64,000 nt of DNA from Branchiostoma floridae (Eukaryota; Chordata; Leptocardii; Amphioxiformes; Branchiostomatidae), in assembly GCF_000003815.2 (NCBI RefSeq), contig NC_049990.1, positions 17,128,532 to 17,192,531 of the forward strand. Direction: 5' to 3'. The notes below the pieces were generated by a model. That model saw nothing but the letters and a program-made list of their open reading frames with translations. It did no database searches and was not told the DNA's origin. This document shows, one piece after another, positions 1-13,000 of this stretch; position 1 is the stretch's first letter, and every line of letters begins with the position of its first letter. The position numbers and the translations under genes were made by a program.

Positions 1-169
1 ATTGTTTTGTTGTTGTTGTTTTCTACTGGCGGTGGTGTGTACCACCCCCCTCCCCCTTCACCCGCGCCTGGCCGAAGCGCGCACACTTTGTCACAAAAAA
101 ACTCACAAGGCAAACGAGTGAGGGTTGCAGTGATTATTAACTTCAAAATGATCAGTAAAAGGTGCTTAC

Positions 170-1056
170 CTCGCCATGGAATCGGTCGACTTGATCAGCT
201 GCTGGCCGTCAAACGAGGCAACAATCCGGGGTTCAGATACCTGAAAATTTCCGAGCCCCTAAATCTCGTACCGTCAACGAAGTCTCGCGAGTATCTGTGC
301 GTGGTATCATTGTACAGGACGGAGACGGAGAGACGGAGACTCGTCTCTCTGAGCCACTTGTAAGTGGTTACCGGTCTCTCTCAGGAGACAGGAGACGTCT
401 CATAGCTCACTTCTAACTGCATCACGGTGACCACCGTTAACCTCTTGTAAGTGAAAACGGTACTTGTATGGGGTGCGCCATGGAGATGTTCATCAGCACC
501 AGGAAGATTATGCAAATGAAAGCGAAGAAGAAGATGGGACCAAGGATGGGGGCTGCCTCCCGCAGCTGGTAGTAGTAGAAGTTTCCAAGAGACATCTGGA
601 ATAATGTGGAGAAGGACTTGCTGATGGAGCTGAAAAACAACAACCAAAAATTAAAAGTAAAACGTTAAAATAAACGAGGACCTCACCTGTATCATTTCCA
701 AGCAGTTACAACCCGTGTGCTCCGTCTAAAGATGAGAAATCTTCTGTTGTTTTAACCACTAAATACTGAACTCATTTGACCCAAATAGAGTATGTTTCCT
801 TACCTGTACTCTGCCACAGTAAGGCCGAACATGATATATGCATAGATGCCAAAAGCTGATAGCCAGATGAAGAGACTGAAGATGAAGGAAGAGAACTCCG
901 CCGCCATCCCTCGGAACACGGACGTCAGTTTGGCGAGGAATGGGTTGAACCTCAACAGCCGGAGTAACTTCATCATGTTGACAAACGCAAGGAAGGCCAG
1001 GAACCAGCCATAAACCAGGCTTATGTTGGCCGCAGATCGGAAATGTTGGACTTGAT
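170..1056 (-). CDS. S4-S5, pore and S6 exons
   Basis: Exon 1056-804 holds S4, then the family signature [15 protein letters not shown], then S5 ([20 protein letters not shown]). Exon 629-464 holds the pore region [20 protein letters not shown] and S6 ([17 protein letters not shown]). Exon 240-170 adds a polar stretch beginning [14 protein letters not shown], presumably cytosolic, and leaves the window in phase 2. In the family the pore loop carries LG-[NDG]-F; the N here is typical of polycystin-1 types rather than PKD2. The 240-170 exon is called from splice sites and phase only. Confidence 0.88.
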
Positions 1057-4000
1057 CTAAAGAGAACAGTATAACATATCATTTAGTACAGTGTTTAAAT
1101 ATTCACCTTGTAATTGTGAAATTTTCATGTACATGTAATGCTTTCGCTGCTTTTGTATCAATGTGTTACGCACCTTTTCCTTCCTTGGTCGCCACCAGAG
1201 CCTTGGAGCTGTACATTGCCTTAAAGCCATACAAGGCAATGACATTGAATGCCAAAAAGAAGTTGAAAATTTCGAAAATATTCCATGGCCCCTTCAGGTA
1301 AGCCAAACCGGCTGCGCGTGCATTTTTTGCCTCCCTCCACAGTGTGTAGAGGAGAATGATGACGTAAATGATTTCCAGCAGGACGTAGATGTATCCCATC
1401 GTCCCTGGCCGTTGACGAAGTCGGAAGGTCTGCACGTGGTGACGGGACCAAACTCCGGCCGTCTCTGAGAATTCAAACACAACCGTCAGCGATGTGAACA
1501 GATCAACGTTTCCGTTGTAGAGTATCGCTTCCAAGAAGATGACCCTCGTGCGCTTGTCGATCCAACGGTTGGCCTTCAGCTCTGCTAGGATGCTGCGCAT
1601 CTCGTCTGCTGATTTTCCCAAGTGCAGCCCGAAGCCGTCTCCCCAGTACTGCATCGTTACACCGTAGATGGGGAGACTGGGGTAGCCGCTGGGGAGGTGG
1701 ATCCATCCAGGCGCCGCTGATTCCATCGCTGATGTATTCCTGACCATTTTCCATCCCATCTCAAACGCCCCGGTCTCCTTGGCGTGTTCATCATACGCTG
1801 GTGAACATTCGTCAAACAAGTGCTGCATAGTCACAGGCACCGCGCACAACCCTTGGATGACAAAAAAAGGAAACATATACTAGTATAAGTCAGTCACATA
1901 GTTGATCATTGGGGTATTCCCTTCCCTTTTTCTAGGTAGATGTCTTTCAGTTTCAAACATAGATAAATCCTGAATAGTTAGATAATGATCCTTTGAATTT
2001 CTTGAATGTAGCTCTCCACACCATTTTCTCTGGTATATTAAGGCTGTATGATTGTGGAATTACATTTGCAGCATCCATGTAAGCCCACAACAAAGGTTCT
2101 ATATAAAGGTTGTTCCACCCACCTGGCTTTACTCGGCCTTGGATCAGACTAGGTGGGTAGACCAGTACTGTCTGCCTGTCAGCTGTGAAGCCCTTCTCCC
2201 ACCAGCGGGGCTTGTCGTCATTGTAGGAAGTCTCGGGGTAGAAACTCTCCAGAGCGGTCTCGTTCAGCCAGGACCAGAAGGTTAGATGATCATTCACCTA
2301 TGAAGAAACAAAGCCTTCTGAGTTTATTGTACGAAGTAATCAAAATTGATGCAATTGTAGATTCCTCATCATAGATTGTGAGATCGCGTGGCGCAGCGGC
2401 AGTGTGTTTGGCTCGAGACCGAGAGGTCGAATCGGGTTCGAATCGACTTTACTCACTTTACTGAGGTGAAAATGAGTACCTAGATTCAGCTAGGGCCGTC
2501 CCTCGGATAGGAAGTTAAATGGAGGTCCCGTGTCTGGGGAGAGCCATACCCCAGGCACGTTAAAGAACCCCCACACGTGCGATTGTGCGGTGTGAGATGG
2601 TGCAAATCCTTCTGTCTAGAATAGGTGATTCTCTACAAATCATGCGGACTCCAGGAAGAATTGTGACATATCAGTCACTAGTGGAGATCTGTTTAACCAA
2701 ACCGAACCAAGATTGCACACACTTAATTCGTGTACTAATCCACCATCTAGATGGAAGTGTCATCATGAAGGGTTTTTCACTTGAAGAATTTGTTTGACCA
2801 ATGCAATGACTTACAATGATCATGTACTATGCAAGGATCTACAGCTTTCCCTATACAAGGAGGATGTAGTGTGATGAACGTACCTCGTCCACAGACTGCA
2901 GAAAGGTGTTGGCTGTGCCCTGTGTCTGATGGAAACCCTCTGTGGTGTTGTGGTGTTCGTTGGCGATGCTGAGTACGAGCAGGAGGAAACAGCAGAACCA
3001 CACGATGCCCCAAAGGGTGTCCCCAAATCTCCTGTCCCTGCGCTGCCTCATTCTTGCTTGTTTGATGTTGGCAAGGGACGTCATTGACAGTCGTTCCATC
3101 TTCCTCTTCAAGCGAAATGCATCGCCTTTTGTAAGCATGAAAAATAAGAAAAGGTCTGTATGGTCTGTATTTGCATCTGGACAAAAACATTTCAGCAAGA
3201 AGAAATGTAAGATCAAGTCAGAATCAGGTTCAGTAACCGGTGTCTGACTGGGAGCTTACTCAACCTACAAAACAAACTACAAACAGCTTCCCAACATGTG
3301 GTAACATCTGTGCAGTTTATTACTTATAACCTTCATGGCAGTTCTTCTTTTCTACAAAGAGATGTGCTAAAACTTACAGTTGAAGCCTGCCTCCCTTTCT
3401 GAATTTGAAGACACTGCATTGGCTTCAATTGAAGCGGGGCCCCGCTTCTCTTCAAAAATCTTCTTGACGGCTTGCGTCTTACCAACGGATGTTGTCAAGA
3501 TTGTGAGGAGCAATATCTGTAAGACAAAACATTTGGTTATTAATGTTTCTGGACAGGATGTGACTTGCATAGAACATGTTCTGGGCAAGTCACACATTAT
3601 CCAGCTAAAAGGAAATTGACCAAATGCCTTATACCAGACAGTTCAACAGAAGAGAGCTTGTCCTTACCTTAGCTGGTTGCATGAGGATCATGTCCACCAG
3701 AAAGGTAGTGAAGTACGCAGACAGCCACTTCTCGGACTTGTCCTTACCCCACTTCAGACTGTACAGCACGGTGAAGACAGCTGACCCCACGGTAGACAGC
3801 ACCACCAGCACCCAGGCCACGTACTTGCACCAGTGTGGCAGGCCCTTGACTGGTACTTGCTGTGTGGGTGCCTCAGGTGCATCGCCCGTCTCCACGTCTC
3901 GGACCCGTCGGTCGCCCTTGTTGTTGGGTCGGCTGTACTGAAACAGCAGGACTATGGCCATGATGACGGGAAGGCAGGTGATGCTTGTCATGATCCCCGT

Positions 4001-7000
4001 GTAGACTCCATTCAGGGTGAAGGAGAATGGCCCTAGGTTGAAGCCCTGCACAACCTGGGTTTTTGTTTCGTCCGTTAACCACATGGCGCTGGACACCATG
4101 GACATGCAGAGAAGACTCAGAGAGCTTCCAAGCCTCTCGCTACGGGTGAACGTGCTACCTGGAAAGGAAACATAATGGGACATTTTGCATCATTGCTTTA
4201 AATGATAAAGCAACACACTTGATCAAGCACTGCCAGTGTTCATCCATGCAAAATACAGTTACTTAAGTCAGTAAACTTTCAGACATAAAGTGCATGCAGT
4301 AAGCACAATCAATGTTACCTTCTGGCATGGTAGCGACGGACAAGAAGAGGTGCTCCTCTGCCAGATTACTACGCAGACTTGCCGGGAACAGAAACCCGAA
4401 GGATCGCAGGTCCTGCTCAGAGGCGACAGGAAAGGTCTTCACCACCTGCCCGTCCCCGCGGTCGGCTGCCAGCCACGCACCGCAGAAGAAGTAAGCCCTG
4501 TAGTGTTGCAAACAAAATGGAAAGACTTCTCACAACTGTAGCTGTAAGGTTTCGAAATGGAGGTCGAATGCAAATTATCGTACGCTAAGAGAACGAAACA
4601 GAACACAGTCATTAGATTTCAACATCAATGGGAAATGTGTCTACAAATGCAGACTAATAAACACAATGCATGACTGATAACTGAACCTAACTATCTACCC
4701 TATCATACCTTACTTCACTAGAGCAAACCCTAAAAACTGCATATAAGAATGGAAAACAATGCATGTGTCCTGCGTGTATAGAGATATGTATTTTTGTATA
4801 ACATGTGCAATTTCAGCCTCCACAATAAGTGAAAGTGGGTCAGGTATCTTAATTACACAGCCTTGGAAGATTATAATTGGACGAATCTAGACAACCAAGG
4901 AAAGTTTGCCTAAACTTACAGTTTGCCTGTGGTGAGATCTTGCACTGCTGCTCTGTCCACGTACCACGATGCACGGCCCCCCTCCCCACTGTTGTCGTGC
5001 ATGAGCTGCAGCAGCTCCACGTTACCCAGCTGTTCCGCTGTGCTGAAGGTCAGGGTCACCTGGCTACCTTGGGTGAAAACCTGAAACATCAACACAAATA
5101 TTCGATATGTTAGGACCTGCCATAAATGGTTGGAAAAACCTTTTCAGCGGAAAGTTGAAATTATTATAGGAGTAGGACTGAAGAAATTATTATAGGAGTA
5201 GCCAGCTCAAATTCATCCTCCTACGCAGGGAAATCCAACGCCTGTCTGGATGTACCCTGCTCTTTCAACCGTCACGCTTGATTCCTGACCTTCCTGCTTA
5301 TGAATATTAAAGATCTTACCCTTATACATGCGAGACCCCTTTTGAAAACTTAAAGGCCTATTCTCTGATTGGATGACAGCTGGTGGGGGGGGGGGCGTCC
5401 ACAGGAACTAAGAGTAACGGTTTAAAGAGCAGGGTACATCGAGACAGGCGGTTTGGCTGTTGGATGTCCCTGCGTAAGAAGATGGCTAAAATTTGGCGTT
5501 CTAACCTTCTCTGCGATGTTGACCACTCTCACATCGGAGTTTGATACGACTCCAAACAGCTTGAAAGCAACGGTAGAGTCTGTCCCAGCATGCCTAGCTG
5601 CACCTGTCCAGATGAGCAGGCGGTACGGGTAGCCATTCTGAAGGTCGTCCAACCTTACAGCGTGGTGTAACTGTAACAATGATGGAATAAATTAGGACAT
5701 GAATGTTAACATGGAAGCATAGATCGATTGGATGTTTTTCCCGTCGTGAAACGAAGGGTTTGTAGTCAGTGCTGTTTTGATGCCAGGGGGTCGTTTGTCA
5801 GCCTGATAACTAGAGAAAGCATGGATGGATTCTTTTGATATTTGATATGTGGGTAGGATTAGACATGACAAAGGAATGGCAGGAATTGCGTTACGGCAGG
5901 GCACTCTAGCGGCGTGTTATGGTACTGCAGCGGAACTTCCGGTTTTGCTATTTTTTGTTTGGGACTTGTTTGGGTAATGATTTTTAAGTGGTAGGTAGCT
6001 GTGTAAAAGCATAGTAAGGTGTCTAAGTTTTAGCCACCTAGGGGTTTCGCAGGGGCGTTGAAAGTAATTCTTGTTTTAGGTTTTGAGAAGGAATAATGCA
6101 AGAAGGGGTTGATGGATGTTAGTGACTGTAGGTATGCAGACAGCTTACGTAATGATGTACATAATTGTATACTTGTTATGCAAATTAGGTGGTAATTTGC
6201 ATGATACAATAGGTATGTGTAGAAACCTTATATAGGGCTTGTCTGTGAACAGTATAGCTGCGTAAGACCATGACAGATTGATCTGATTTTTGGTATGTGG
6301 GTAGTTCTTGAGAAGGAGATGAAACGTACGAGGCGTTTTTTTGTCTAGTGGCTTCTAACGGTTTTGCAGGGGATGTTGTACGTGGAAAATGGGTTTTACA
6401 GTGGCCCTGAGTGGGTATTGCGCAATCATGCTATATTTAGGTGGCATTACGTCATGCTGCTACCAGCGTGGGCTGAACTTACCCCGTCTCCACAGGAAGT
6501 GACCCCAAAGGTCAACAGCAAAATGGTACTATATGGACAGTACATTATACATGGTGGGGTGTACACGTTTCCCATAAGATTTGATACTCTGTACACCAAG
6601 AATAAGGGCAATGAGGATATTGTATACAGGGGCATATATTATAAGTTTTAAAAGGGTTGTACATGTAACAGTTACTACCGGTACAATACATTGTTGAAAA
6701 AGCAGGGTTTGTTTTTCACAGTAACTTGTAGTCATTGATGAGATTGTTTATAGGGATTGTACATTAGACATATGGATACACAATGTAGTGGACTGCATTG
6801 TGAAACAAAGAATGTTACATTATCATTGTTGCAAGCAACAAGTCGAAAATAATTATCTTTATTGCAGCAGTTGTATATTATACTAAAAGGGGTTGTACAA
6901 GAAAACTATACTACTTTGTGGAAACGTCCATGCAATGTATTAAGTCGTCAATATTGACATGTATTATCTCGATAGTCCATCATACGCATTGGAAGTATAT

Positions 7001-10000
7001 AACGTACTACATTGTGGAGCTAGGTAGCAATTTGCATATTTAATATCTATAAATATCTATAAATATATTTTTTTTTTTTCATTTACAAATGTAATACATG
7101 TACGTTTGACTGTCCTGTTATGAAAAGCTGCGGATTAATTAATTGTGCAAACTAGCCCCTGGTTTTCATAAAAAAAATTGATTATAGAAGGCATCCCCCA
7201 AGTTATCTAGAGATCAAAAAGCATGACGATCCGTCAACCCTTCCCGTGTTATTACCCTCCAAAGGGATGATGCAATTACGCACAGGCGTAAGACTTGTTG
7301 TAAATTCCGGGAATTTTTACCAAGTCCACAGCAAGAAAATTTTATGGATGACATCCTCTTCAGACTGCAAAAATAGTGCGATGGGACGAAAAAAAACAAG
7401 ATAGGTAAAAACATAGGCACCATAAAGTTGTGAACACTGTTGTAAAAAGAATTAAAGAGACAAAACAAGGCATTCATTCCTGTTTTTAAGACATGTACTG
7501 GTGCGGTAAAAGTGACAATAGTGTGGTAGACTGGCATCATCAACAAAGTTGGTAAGCACACTCATAGCTTCCATATATCCAATAAGTTTCATTTCTATAA
7601 CTACAGTCCTGGGTACCTCGCAAGTGTCACTTGTACAAGTACAATCATTAGGCTACAACAAAATATATTTGCTCATTTTGGTACTTTATCGTCATGTTGA
7701 CGGTCCCTGCAGAAGAAAAAATTCTTGTTTTTTTTCCCTGAAATCAGGCGAACATTAATGCGCGCGCGGATGTCATCCATAAAATTTATTTGCTGTGGTC
7801 CAATCGAAGATACTAGTACACTACTCAGTTAAGTTAGGCTAATATTTCTCTCTTTGTTAGTTACATGTGTCTTATGTTTGAGTATCTGCTATTATGAAAT
7901 GAAGTAGGCTTTTAAACTGTCCTCATTATCTATGCAAATTAGCCCCTGATTTGTATAATAAAATTTGATTATGTAAGGCATCTCCAGAGCTATCTCACTC
8001 ATTCGCCCACTCACAGTTCATGACAAAAACTATCTGCATTCCAAATACCATGACAATCTGTGAACCCAAATTATCCCACTCCAACGGAATAATGCAACTA
8101 CATAGGCGCGGAAAAAATCCTGTAGAATTCCGGACAATTTTGCCAATCGGACGTATCATATACTGTTAGCCTAGCCCTGATATGTCTATAAAAAAACACC
8201 CTCAAACCACCACACCCTCACCCATTTCACGGAGGTTGAGTTCTGCGAACGCTTGTCTAAATTTAGTTTAGCCCTTCAGCGGTTAGGCTATCATCAATTG
8301 TGTTACCTCAGATGCACACCAAACCTTGCACCTAGGGTAGTATTGGAACCTCTTGGCAGCACAGAAGTAATTAGACGCTGTATGGTGCATTTCACCATTA
8401 AGTTACTATTTTCATTACAAAATGGCAGTAAGGCAATGGGTCAGGAACAAGAAAACTGTGTGAAGGGACTACCCTAAAGATCAATAAATAAATTTTAAAA
8501 AATGAGGCGATTTCAGTAACTCCTGGGAGAACTTTTGGTCATATTCCATGCCCTCATTCCCTCCTTCCCTACAGTTAAAGTATGAGACCAATATTATTGA
8601 CTTTCGGAATTCAAAATTGGCATGTTTGCAACTCAAAAGTCAACTGTCAAGAAAAGGACACGAAACCCTCGGAATCGGCTTTGTGGTTCTGGCTTTTGAT
8701 TTTGCTAGTGTGAAATCAATGAGAGAGGAAGTTTGGTTTGTTTTGGCTTGTTTTGATTTGGATCTCCATTAGTGACTGATACATCACTTCTCTTCTGGAT
8801 TCCGGGTGAATGATGTAAATCACCATATGGCTGACAAGAGACGAGCGTTCGCCAGGTCTCCATCCGGGTGATTTGAAGTGAATCAACAACTCCAGACGGA
8901 AGGATTTGCTCCATCGCACACCTGGGCATGCCCCACCTCATATTTCGAAAGGTATGGTTGGTTCTTCTGTGTTGGGTATGGCTCTCCCTATTTAACGTCC
9001 TATCCGAGCGACGTTCCCAGGCAAAACTAGGAACTCATTTTCACCTAAGTAAAGTGAGGAAGGTCGTGTAAAGTGTCATTCCCCAAGGGCATACGATCGG
9101 TGACATGGCAGGTTTTGAACATAGGACTTCTTGGGCCTGCGCCTAATTAACGCGCTGTTTACTATGCCACGCGACCTTACGCTACGCTATCTAACTCACC
9201 AAACTAATGAATGAACATCAACACTCTGCAGAAAAATGCAGTTGTAGAAAAATTATTAGAAATAAAAGTCCACAAAGTAAAGGTATGATTGATAGATTAC
9301 CACTACTTACCTTCCTTTTCCCTACACGCTCAGCAATCCTGATCACGGTAGATGTGAACGAGTACAGACAGAGCGCAACAATGATGGTTGCAACAACGGC
9401 ACCGTTGTCCACCAAATCACTGAAATTCAACTTCCCGAAGTCCAACGTGTTCGGCGGTGTGACGAAGTCACTTCCGAAGGCCGTCAGATGGTTGCAGTGA
9501 CAGATGGTGCTGGTAATGGTGGACTGCTCGCTTATCTGTGGAAAGCAGAGTCAAGTTGTTATGATCGCATTTTCCTGGTCCTAACACATTAGGACAAACA
9601 CTGAGTAGTGCAGTAAATGCAATTTATATATATTAGCTATTATCATCATCATCGGTCGACGTGATCAAATGTAGACATGTTCGCACATGTCTACACACGA
9701 CGGGGTTATACCGCCCCGGGGTGACATACCCTTTCGTAGGCTAATTACAAGACGGGGATGCGCCAGGTCTCCCGTCCGGGTGAATGATGTAATTCACCAT
9801 GTGGCTGATACGAGACAGAGGTTCGCCAGGCCTCCATCCGGGTGATTTGAAGTGAATCACCAACTCCCGACAGAAGGATTTGCACCAACGCACACCGCAC
9901 CATCGCACGTGTGGGGGTTCTTTAACGTGCATGGGGTATGGCTCTCCCCATACACGGGACCTCCATTTAACGTCCTATCCGAGGGACGACTCATTTTTCA

Positions 10001-13000
10001 CTTGAGTAAAGTGAGGAAAGTCGTGTAAAGTGCCTTTCCCAAGGGCACAAGACCGGCATCACGGTAGGCGGATTCGAACCGGCGACCTCTCGATCACGGG
10101 CCGAATACAATACCACTGTGCTACGCGGCCCCACTATTAGCTATTATATATATATATATATAGTATAACCTATTAGCTTTACATGTGGTTAATTATCAAA
10201 GAAGTCGTATGAAAATTATTATTCATTTATGTTTACTCTTATATATCTGATTGGTTGAAAATGCATGTTAAGCATGGACTAAAAACCTAAGGACAGCCCC
10301 CACTGTCCCTCTATTCTAAGTTTTTTTTTTCTTTTACATTTATATATGATTTCACATATAAATTCACAATTCATATCAACAGCGCATAAGACATAGACAA
10401 ACATAATCCATTCGCCCCCCCATTCGTATTTTCAAAACGGCTTACTGTACGATCACCAAATTTGCAGGGTGTGATATGCTTGTCAACTTTTATAATTCCT
10501 AAAATTTTAATATCATCATGACGTAATATAACGTAATTATGACGTCATTAATTGATTTTTTTTGGCTAAAACGTGGAAATCCCATAATACCTAAATATTT
10601 CACACAAATAGTTACAAATAAAGCTTTCTTACCTATATTTAAGTGTTATAACACTTCTGTTGTCACAGGCTGACGCAACAACATCAAAATGACGTCGGTC
10701 CCATCGCAACACGTTAAATTATAAACTTACTCTTTTTTCGTAAATCAAACCAACAATATTCTAGGAAAAGTCACCAAGTTTGGTTGTTCTAGCACAAGCC
10801 ATTTGGGAGCTATACGACGTCAAAAAGTTGGCACAGGCACTTTTAGCCCCCAAGTCTAGATAGGGTTAAAACAACAAAAACCGTACACACCACGCATCCG
10901 TCAGTCCTCCAGTCTTCCTGGGTCTCGTTCCAGTAGACGCAGCCCAAACGGGCCCACTGGATCTGGTAGGTGTAGAAGTCATTGGAGTGTGACTCCTTCT
11001 CGTCAGCTGTTTTCTCAGTGTCACACTCGGTCACTGGTCCTGAATAAAAAGAACACAGGCCTGAGTAGGAGACAACATCTAGGACATCGCTAGTGCCTCT
11101 TGTTGTCAACATCACAAAAATGCAAGTCATCATTTTTGTATGGAGATTCCAACAAATAAACAAACAAATAAACATCACAAATTAAAAAGTGAATCATGAA
11201 AAAGATGAAAAAAGTGGATCATATTAGGCACACTTTTGAAAATCAGATTCCATATTTATGTCACACTTTTGGTGTGGAAGATACCATTACTCAAAATTCT
11301 GTACCTGTACTTTTCCTTCACAATAAAAGAACAGGTATCAACAAACGTAGTTTAGTAATATCATTAATTACTGATATACTAATCTAACTTCATTTGACAC
11401 ATTTACCAAAATTAATTTTAGTTCTGTCAAGGATTTTAGTGTTTGTAGCATTAAAAAACATACAGAAAAACTCAACATAAACTTGGACCTTAATGTAGCA
11501 TAATCTGCAGAACCGTCCTTCGCCAGATGATATCACCAAACATTTTAGTTTAGTACAATGGAAAAAAACACCTTACCTGTCACAAACCTTAGTTTGTGTT
11601 TGTGTATCAAACAACATGAAAGCTACTCACCACGTACATGGACCCTGATGTAGTAGTCCATAGGAACATCCTCTCCCGAGACGAACACTGTTGCCTTTAT
11701 CTTCTCTGTGTCTTCATCGCCACTAAGAGATTTCACCAAGGCACACTGCTCGGGTAGAACGTACGTCTCCATGGACACGTTGAAGTTTTGGTCATCAGGG
11801 CGGCCGCCGTACCTGCCCGACACGCTGTAGACCACGCTTGTGTTCAGCGGGGTGATTGTGACCAGGAATCCTTCTGCAGTGTTGGTGAGGTTCAGCAAGT
11901 GGTAGCTTGAACTTTGGTTTCCTGGGGCAGGGAAGGTGACGGTTGTCGTGGCTGGTTTGTTTCCAGAGCCGCCCGGAATGGTGATGTTGAAGTCTTCAGT
12001 CAGGTTGTTGAAGTCCACGGGGATGTCGTTCTGAAGGAGTGACAGTTCCATGACAGACGAACGTGCCTGGTACTCCCCGCGCCCCCAGGTGAATAAGTTC
12101 TGTTGAAACTGCGACAACTGAAAGACAACAAATCTTTTAGCTGCTGCTCATTAACTTTTTCAAACGTGCCAAGTATTACTCTGTGATACATTTGCCTTTT
12201 TGATACATAAAAATATCTGTACAAATGGACGATGGGGGTGTCTATGTAGCGCAACGGCTGGAGCATTGGAATCAGAATCAGGAGCATTGGAATCAGAATC
12301 AGTGGGTCCTGAGTTCGATACTCGCCATGCCACTGCCACCATGACGGTGGATTGACAACCACCAAGCCTCACGGCTAATCTGTCTAAAGGTGCCAAAACA
12401 CCTACGGATTTGGTGCGACCAGTGTGTCAACATCTCCACACTTGCCGGTAAGATTTTTTAATTGACTATTATAGTTACTGCAAATTTAGTGATAGAATGT
12501 AGTTGACAAAAGCAATTTGAAACAACGATCTGAATTCAGTGTAAAAAGAGGAAAGGCACTGATAACTAGGACGTGAATACGTACCTTAATAGCGACGTTG
12601 TGTGGTGTATAGTCTCCAAAGAGCGCTGCTTGAGACGGAACATGGAAGCTCCCCTCCTCCGTCTGCACGACCTGGCCTCCAAACTGGTCACCCCAGACCC
12701 TCTGGGCTTGGAGAGTAACACCTCCCCTCTTGATGCTTACTGTCGGAGCTCCAGGCCTCATGGCGCCGATGATGGCGTTGAACAGATCATCCAGGACCTG
12801 GCGGATTTCCTGGACAAGTCTTCGTCTCTGTAAGGAACCGTTAAGAAGGATTTACTCTCGCCCAGATCTTCTGGGTCTTTCCTCCATCAACAGAAGATAA
12901 CATACACACAGTGTGCACTAGACGTCATAGCTGATGGCATTTGTTTTCAAACTGATAAGAGACACAACGAAAATGGTTCAGGCATAAAAATCAAAACATT

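Larger units (their letters stand above)
5690..9310. other. Large intron between PLAT and GPS exons: repeats only
   Basis: No supported exon was found. It holds a dispersed repeat near 5930-6360 (shared GCAACTTCCGGTTTTGCTA block with 61985-62030), two direct related segments (7080-7340 and 7900-8150, each with AACTAGCCCCTG- or AATTAGCCCCTGA-like motifs), a TIR element (7326-7798) and a SINE. Short plus-strand ORFs here look fortuitous. Confidence 0.6.

Noticed and set aside
759-1082. 107-codon minus-strand ORF
   Set aside because: Wrong frame over the S4-S5 exon; the correct frame gives the [11 protein letters not shown] signature.
2585-2797. 70-codon plus-strand ORF in the polycystin-like gene intron
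   Set aside because: It lies within the SINE body and its flank.
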